Assembly (NCBI GenBank): GCA_001804165.1
Contig: MHFL01000001.1
Span: 8,346-17,296, forward strand
DNA from: Omnitrophica bacterium RIFCSPLOWO2_01_FULL_45_10
Lineage (GTDB): Bacteria > Omnitrophota > Gorgyraeia > 2-01-FULL-45-10
Direction: 5' to 3'
DNA length: 8,951 bases
How positions within the stretch are numbered: position 1 is the first letter of the stretch; the number at the start of each line of letters is the position of its first letter. Shown piece by piece: positions 6,067 through 8,951 of this stretch. The translations under genes were made by a program, and so were the position numbers. The notes below the pieces were generated by a model that saw only the letters and a program-made list of their open reading frames with translations, searched no databases and had not been told where the DNA came from.

Positions 6067-6708
6067 TTAACGGACTGTTTTCATCTCTAAAACGCACTCG
6101 CTATTTTTCTTTATGCGGTCGTTCACGCCGTCCCAGTTGACGATGTTCCAGAATGCCTCGACAAATTTAGCGCGTTCATTTTTATAATCAACATAGTAGG
6201 CGTGCTCCCAGACATCCAGGACCAAAAGAATCGGAAAAGAGGGAGCGACATACAGATTATGTTTTTCAACCTGCATGATGATGGGCCTATTGATCATGTT
6301 GCAATATGTCAGGACCGCCCATCCCGAACCCTCAACGGTAACGGCGGCCTTCGTGAATTCGCCCTTAAAGCGTTCGAAACTCCCGAATTCTTTCGAAAGC
6401 ATTTCCTTAATAGCGCCGGCCGGCTCTGGTTTAGTCTTGGCCGGGCTCGAGAGATTCTCCCAGAAGAGTGTATGCAATAGATGACCCGAGATATTAAATG
6501 ATAGTTCCCTCGCCGTCGCCTTCATGTCGAGCTCGGCATTGGAATCCCGGGCCGTCTTTATTTTTTCAAGCAGCGCGTTAGCGCCATTCACATATGCCTG
6601 GTGGTGTTTATCGTGATGCAGGCGTAATTGTTGTTCGGAAATGTGCGGTTCAAGCGCCTTATAATCATAAGCCAGCTCTGGAAGAACATATAACCCATTC
6701 TCTTTCAT
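6067..6708 (-). CDS. sod: Fe/Mn superoxide dismutase
   Basis: This cytoplasmic enzyme converts superoxide to oxygen and hydrogen peroxide. The 213-aa sequence carries all four metal ligands of the Fe/Mn family: His31 in LHHDKHHQAYV, His79 in SGHLLHTLFWENL, and Asp165 and His169 in LDVWEHAYYVDYKNER. No signal peptide is seen. The stretches SGHLLH (74-79) and MQVEKHN (145-151) resemble the SODs of Sulfolobales and other archaea rather than E. coli SodA or SodB. The Gln used to tell Fe from Mn enzymes is not present in either standard position, so I leave the metal open. ATG 6708 has a close, strong SD (AAAGGAGGGG). It lies 27 bases after rubredoxin, forming an oxidative-stress operon. No clear intrinsic terminator follows it. 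Confidence 0.97.
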   Translation of the reverse strand: MKENGLYVLPELAYDYKALEPHISEQQLRLHHDKHHQAYVNGANALLEKIKTARDSNAELDMKATARELSFNISGHLLHTLFWENLSSPAKTKPEPAGAIKEMLSKEFGSFERFKGEFTKAAVTVEGSGWAVLTYCNMINRPIIMQVEKHNLYVAPSFPILLVLDVWEHAYYVDYKNERAKFVEAFWNIVNWDGVNDRIKKNSECVLEMKTVR

Positions 6709-6735
6709 AACCCCTCCTTTTCTATTTCGTTCTCT

Positions 6736-6918
6736 TCAGTCTATTTTTTCAAATTCACTTTTATCGGCTCCGCATTCGGGACACTTCCATGAATCAGGAA
6801 GTCCCTCAAAAGGAGTGCCCGGTTTTACGCCCTGGCTATCATCGCCCTTTGCGGGATCGTATATGTATCCGCATATCTTGCAGCGGTATTTGGATACGCC
6901 TGCCTTTGCCTCAGTCAT
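6736..6918 (-). CDS. rub: Rubredoxin
   Basis: Rubredoxin is a small one-iron electron carrier. The 60-aa protein has the two iron-binding knuckles [12 protein letters not shown] (Cys13 and Cys16) and [14 protein letters not shown] (Cys46 and Cys49), the [20 protein letters not shown] linker of typical rubredoxins, and about eight extra residues at the N-terminus. ATG 6918 is preceded by AAGGAGGG (6930-6923). In anaerobes rubredoxins deliver electrons to superoxide reductase, rubrerythrin or flavodiiron proteins. Here the downstream partner is a dismutase, which needs no external electrons, so its redox partner is probably encoded elsewhere. Confidence 0.97.
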   Translation of the reverse strand: MTEAKAGVSKYRCKICGYIYDPAKGDDSQGVKPGTPFEGLPDSWKCPECGADKSEFEKID

Positions 6919-6979
6919 GACTCCCTCCTTAATTGGTTAAATCCTCTATTTTTTGACTTTTTTCCCCTTATGGAATTCA

Positions 6980-6998
6980 GCCGTAGTAAAACTACGGC
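6980..6998. repeat. Short inverted repeat after tRNA-Lys
   Basis: GCCGTAGT and ACTACGGC are perfect inverse arms of 8 bp around AAA. It begins eight bases after the encoded CCA of the tRNA. No T-run follows on the minus strand, so it is a poor terminator, but it may mark the tRNA 3' end or belong to a short palindromic repeat family. Confidence 0.6.
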
Positions 6999-7005
6999 CA
7001 AATTA

Positions 7006-7081
7006 TGGTGAGCCTCCCGAGACTCGAACTCGGCACACACGGCTTAAAAAGCCGTTGCTCTACCAGATGAGCTAGAGGCCC
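7006..7081 (-). tRNA. trnK: tRNA-Lys (anticodon UUU), CCA encoded
   Basis: A complete 76-base cloverleaf can be folded. The acceptor stem is GGGCCTC with GAGGCTC (one G-U pair), the D-stem is GCTC/GAGC, the anticodon stem is ACGGC/GCCGT around the seven-base loop TTTTTAA with anticodon TTT, the variable loop is GTGTG, and the T-stem is CCGAG/CTCGG with loop TTCGAGT. The discriminator base is A, followed by an encoded CCA. It reads AAA and probably AAG. It lies between frr and rubredoxin on the same strand. Confidence 0.97.
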
Positions 7082-7083
7082 TT

Positions 7084-7105
7084 GAAATTTTCTCTTGAAA
7101 ATTTC
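7084..7105. repeat. AT-rich hairpin directly 5' of tRNA-Lys
   Basis: GAAATTTTC and GAAAATTTC form perfect 9-bp arms around the loop TCTT. The hairpin ends two bases before the tRNA 5' end, where it could influence 5' processing, or it may simply be part of the repeat region upstream. Confidence 0.65.
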
Positions 7106-7106
7106 A

Positions 7107-7175
7107 TATCGTGAGCGAATCAATGAATTTTCTATTTTCTCTGAAAATGGAAAATTCAAAAGAGCGCTCACGATA
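7107..7175. repeat. 69-bp cruciform-like inverted repeat
   Basis: Outer arms TATCGTGAGCG (7107-7117) and CGCTCACGATA (7165-7175) are perfect 11-bp inverses. Inside them, after a 7-base by 7-base internal loop, GAATTTTCTATTTTC (7125-7139) pairs with GAAAATGGAAAATTC (7143-7157), with one G-T pair and a TCT loop. No coding frame is supported here. It could be a mobile miniature element, an RNA structure in the frr 3' region, or a processing signal. Confidence 0.75.
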
Positions 7176-7212
7176 AAGAACTGCAAAACAGAAAATTTAA
7201 AAGAGCACTGAC
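7144..7212 (-). repeat. Direct repeat pair, 41-base period
   Basis: On the minus strand GTCAGTGCTCTTTTAAATTT (from 7212) and GTGAGCGCTCTTTTGAATTT (from 7171) are near-identical. The similarity continues into TTC..TTTT, with about five differences in 28 bases. The second copy forms one side of the 69-bp cruciform-like element. Confidence 0.6.
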
Positions 7213-7226
7213 AGGAAAATAATTAA

Positions 7227-7784
7227 TTACCCTTGTATCTCCTTCTCCTTCTGAGCCAGAAGATTATCTATTTCCTTGATGTATTTATCGGTCAGTTTCT
7301 GAATCTCGTCCTGGGTCTTAAAACGGTCGTCTTCCGCTATCAGTTTATCCTTCTCTAACTTTCTCGCGCTCTCAACCGCCGCATGCCTCGCTGTCCTTAT
7401 CGAGACCCGTCCGTCTTCCGCTATCTTTTTTAAGATCTTGTCGAGTTCTGCGCGGCGTTCATCGGTGAGGGGAGGTATCGACAATCTTATCAGTTTTCCG
7501 TCGTTCGTCGGGGTTATGCCCACATCGGATTTGAGTATCGCCTTCTCTACCTCGGCCAGCAAAGTTTTATCCCAGGGCTGAATCGTTATGAGCCGCGCGT
7601 CAGGCGTAGAAATGGATGCCAATTGCTTTAACGGCGTGGATGTCCCATAATAATCGACCCTTAACCCTTCAACTATGCAAGTCGACGCCCTCCCCGTCCT
7701 TATGGAAGACAGTTCTCTATGAGTGGCCTCAACTGTCTTTTTCATCTTCTGTTCAGTATCGTGAATTATCTCTCTCGTAGTCAT
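7227..7784 (-). CDS. frr: Ribosome recycling factor
   Basis: RRF, with EF-G, splits post-termination ribosomes. The 185-aa product has the normal length and the family's domain I helical regions, including LSSIRTGRAS at about residues 25-34. The domain II beta segment is VDYYGTSTPLKQLASISTPD, followed by LITIQPWDK, SDVGITPTNDGKLIRLSIPPLT, and the long C-terminal helix ending in KEIDNLLAQKEKEIQG. ATG 7784 lies 10 bases after the pyrH TGA. An SD-like AAAGGGG overlaps the end of pyrH at a slightly long spacing. The tsf-pyrH-frr order is widespread in bacteria. Confidence 0.98.
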   Translation of the reverse strand: MTTREIIHDTEQKMKKTVEATHRELSSIRTGRASTCIVEGLRVDYYGTSTPLKQLASISTPDARLITIQPWDKTLLAEVEKAILKSDVGITPTNDGKLIRLSIPPLTDERRAELDKILKKIAEDGRVSIRTARHAAVESARKLEKDKLIAEDDRFKTQDEIQKLTDKYIKEIDNLLAQKEKEIQG

Positions 7785-7794
7785 AGGAATAGTT

Positions 7795-8514
7795 TCACCC
7801 CTTTATTATTGTCCCAATATGCTCGCCTGTTATAACCCTCTTTATGTTCCCTTCTCTTTTAAGGTTAAATACTATTATCGGCAGCCTATTATCCATGCAG
7901 AGACTCGTAGCGGTCGCGTCCATTACCTTAAGTCCCTTCTTCAGGACATCGATATATCTTAATGAATCGTATTTTCTTGCCCTTTTATTCTTGGCAGGAT
8001 CGGATGAATATACGCCATCTACCTTTGTGGCCTTTAAGATGACATCCGCCCCTAATTCTATCGCCCGAAGGGCCGCTGTCGTATCCGTTGTGAAATATGG
8101 ATTGCCGGTGCCTCCGACGAAGATTACGACTCGCCCCTTTTCTAAGTGCCTTATGGCGCGGCGTCTTATGTACGGCTCAGCCAATTGCTGCATCTGTATC
8201 GCTGTCTGGACGCGGGTAAATACGCCGACCTTCTCAAGGGCGTCCTGAAGGGCCAGCCCATTTATGACAGTCGCGAGCATTCCCATGTAATCACCCGCGA
8301 CCCGGTCTATACCCTTAGTTTTCCCCGAGACCCCTCTAAAAATGTTTCCGCCGCCGATCACTATCGCTACTTCGACGCCTAATTTTTTAATCTCTTTGAT
8401 TTGTCTTGAGATCGAAGCAAGATAATCGTAATCAATTCCATATCCTAACGGGCCCTGGAGGGCCTCCCCGCTCAACTTCAAAACGATGCGTTTAAATATT
8501 ACTTTTTTACTCAT
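7795..8514 (-). CDS. pyrH: UMP kinase
   Basis: PyrH phosphorylates UMP to UDP with ATP and supplies pyrimidine nucleotides. From ATG 8514 the protein has 239 aa, the usual size of the bacterial hexameric enzyme. Amino-acid-kinase motifs are clear: KLSGEAL (13-19), IGGGNIFRG (53-61) with Arg60, [10 protein letters not shown] (73-82) with Asp75, [19 protein letters not shown] (133-151) and [13 protein letters not shown] (161-173). An in-frame GTG at 8553 would add 13 residues encoded by the heptamer repeats, so I reject it. ATG 8514, however, has no SD at normal distance; the nearest, GAGGAG, ends 31 bases upstream on the far side of the repeats. Translation may depend on coupling to tsf or on folding of the repeats. 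Confidence 0.97.
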   Translation of the reverse strand: MSKKVIFKRIVLKLSGEALQGPLGYGIDYDYLASISRQIKEIKKLGVEVAIVIGGGNIFRGVSGKTKGIDRVAGDYMGMLATVINGLALQDALEKVGVFTRVQTAIQMQQLAEPYIRRRAIRHLEKGRVVIFVGGTGNPYFTTDTTAALRAIELGADVILKATKVDGVYSSDPAKNKRARKYDSLRYIDVLKKGLKVMDATATSLCMDNRLPIIVFNLKREGNIKRVITGEHIGTIIKG

Positions 8515-8515
8515 T

Positions 8516-8543
8516 GGTCTATGGTCTCTAGTCTGCGGTCTAT
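8516..8543 (-). repeat. Four degenerate heptamer repeats between tsf and pyrH
   Basis: On the minus strand the spacer reads ATAGACC, GCAGACT, AGAGACC, ATAGACC, followed by one A and the pyrH ATG. The first unit contains the TAG stop of tsf. The run separates the SD-like GAGGAG (8551-8546) from the pyrH start. Confidence 0.7.
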
Positions 8544-8951
8544 ATCTCCTCACCGACCTGATATCGGACGAATCTGCGAATCACGATATTCTCTCCGATC
8601 TTCGCAATCATGGAGGTGAGAATATCCTTAACCTTGAGACCCGCGTCCTTTATGAAAGGCTGTTCCAATAAACAGGCATCCTCGTAAAATTTCGACAGTT
8701 TTCCTTCCGCTATCTTCTCAACCGCATGCGGCGGCTTGCCTTGTATTTGCGCCTTTATTATATCTTTTTCCTTCGTTATCGCCTCTTGCGGCACGTCTTC
8801 TTTTCTCACGTATAACGGATTGGACGCCGCTACCTGCATCGCGATATCTTTTACGAAGGACTTGAATTCGCTATTGCGCGCCACGAAGTCGGTCTCACAA
8901 TCGATCTCAACCAAAACGCCCATTTTGCCGCCCAAATGGATATAACTTTCG
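8540..8951 (-). CDS. tsf: Elongation factor Ts (C-terminal part; gene runs off the right edge)
   Basis: EF-Ts is the guanine-nucleotide exchange factor of EF-Tu. The 137 visible codons begin [20 protein letters not shown], followed by DFVARN, a hallmark of the family's core domain. They continue through [16 protein letters not shown] (with DIAMQ before it), LLEQPFIKD and the C-terminal [13 protein letters not shown]. The UBA-like N-terminal domain and about 60 residues should lie beyond the window. Only one core subdomain appears to precede the end, suggesting the short (about 200 aa) Thermus-like form rather than the long E. coli form. The TAG stop lies in the first heptamer of the repeat before pyrH. 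Confidence 0.97.
   Translation of the reverse strand, partial: ESYIHLGGKMGVLVEIDCETDFVARNSEFKSFVKDIAMQVAASNPLYVRKEDVPQEAITKEKDIIKAQIQGKPPHAVEKIAEGKLSKFYEDACLLEQPFIKDAGLKVKDILTSMIAKIGENIVIRRFVRYQVGEEI

Noticed and set aside
6992..7186. 64-residue frame ending SSSLGRLTIIWP
   Set aside because: It is the well-known false protein produced by translating a tRNA gene; the tRNA-Lys lies inside it.
7844..8248. 134-residue plus-strand frame
   Set aside because: It lies wholly inside pyrH on the opposite strand and resembles no family; PyrH has all its motifs.
8515..8553. GTG start at 8553 giving PyrH a 13-residue extension
   Set aside because: The extra residues are encoded by the heptamer repeats; ATG 8514 begins the protein where UMP kinases normally start.

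Overview
Every gene I can support in this 8.95 kb window lies on the minus strand, so transcription runs from the right edge to the left. The content is bacterial. The tsf-pyrH-frr block is the usual bacterial translation/UMP-kinase cluster, Shine-Dalgarno (SD) sequences are AAGGAGG-like, and the terminators are hairpins followed by a U-run. An archease/RtcB pair, a superoxide dismutase with the VEKHN signature more familiar from archaeal enzymes, a rubredoxin and an oxygen-sensitive-looking glycerol 3-phosphate oxidation cluster suggest an anaerobic or microaerophilic bacterium from a little-cultured phylum. Omnitrophota is my tentative guess; nothing in the window proves it.

Layout, in transcription order from the right edge. 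(1) 8951-7227: the 3' part of tsf (EF-Ts), then pyrH (UMP kinase) and frr (ribosome recycling factor), closely packed. Degenerate 7-base repeats sit between tsf and pyrH. (2) 7212-6980: a structured, AT-rich repeat region, tRNA-Lys(UUU) with an encoded CCA, and another small hairpin. (3) 6918-6067: rubredoxin and Fe/Mn superoxide dismutase, an oxidative-stress pair. A possible 32-residue hydrophobic peptide follows (6034-5936). (4) 5861-1542: glycerol kinase glpK, a GlpA-type glycerol-3-phosphate dehydrogenase with a C-terminal BFD-like [2Fe-2S] domain, a second FAD/NAD(P) pyridine nucleotide-disulphide-type oxidoreductase, and a cysteine-rich DUF1667 protein. The first three are joined by 0-4 base junctions. 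Together they should phosphorylate glycerol and oxidise G3P to DHAP, passing electrons through Fe-S/flavin carriers rather than the classical GlpB/GlpC. (5) 1450-1032: a strong promoter and early terminator that may form a small RNA or leader, then a cold-shock protein with its own extended -10 promoter and a clear terminator. (6) 982-1: an archease and the first 172 codons of rtcB, the tRNA/RNA ligase that archease activates.

The most unusual content is between the genes: a family of short palindromic repeats, one of which supplies a gene's stop codon; heptamer repeats that separate the pyrH SD from its start codon; a 69-bp cruciform-like element by tRNA-Lys; and a promoter-terminator unit upstream of csp. 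The coding genes belong to known families.
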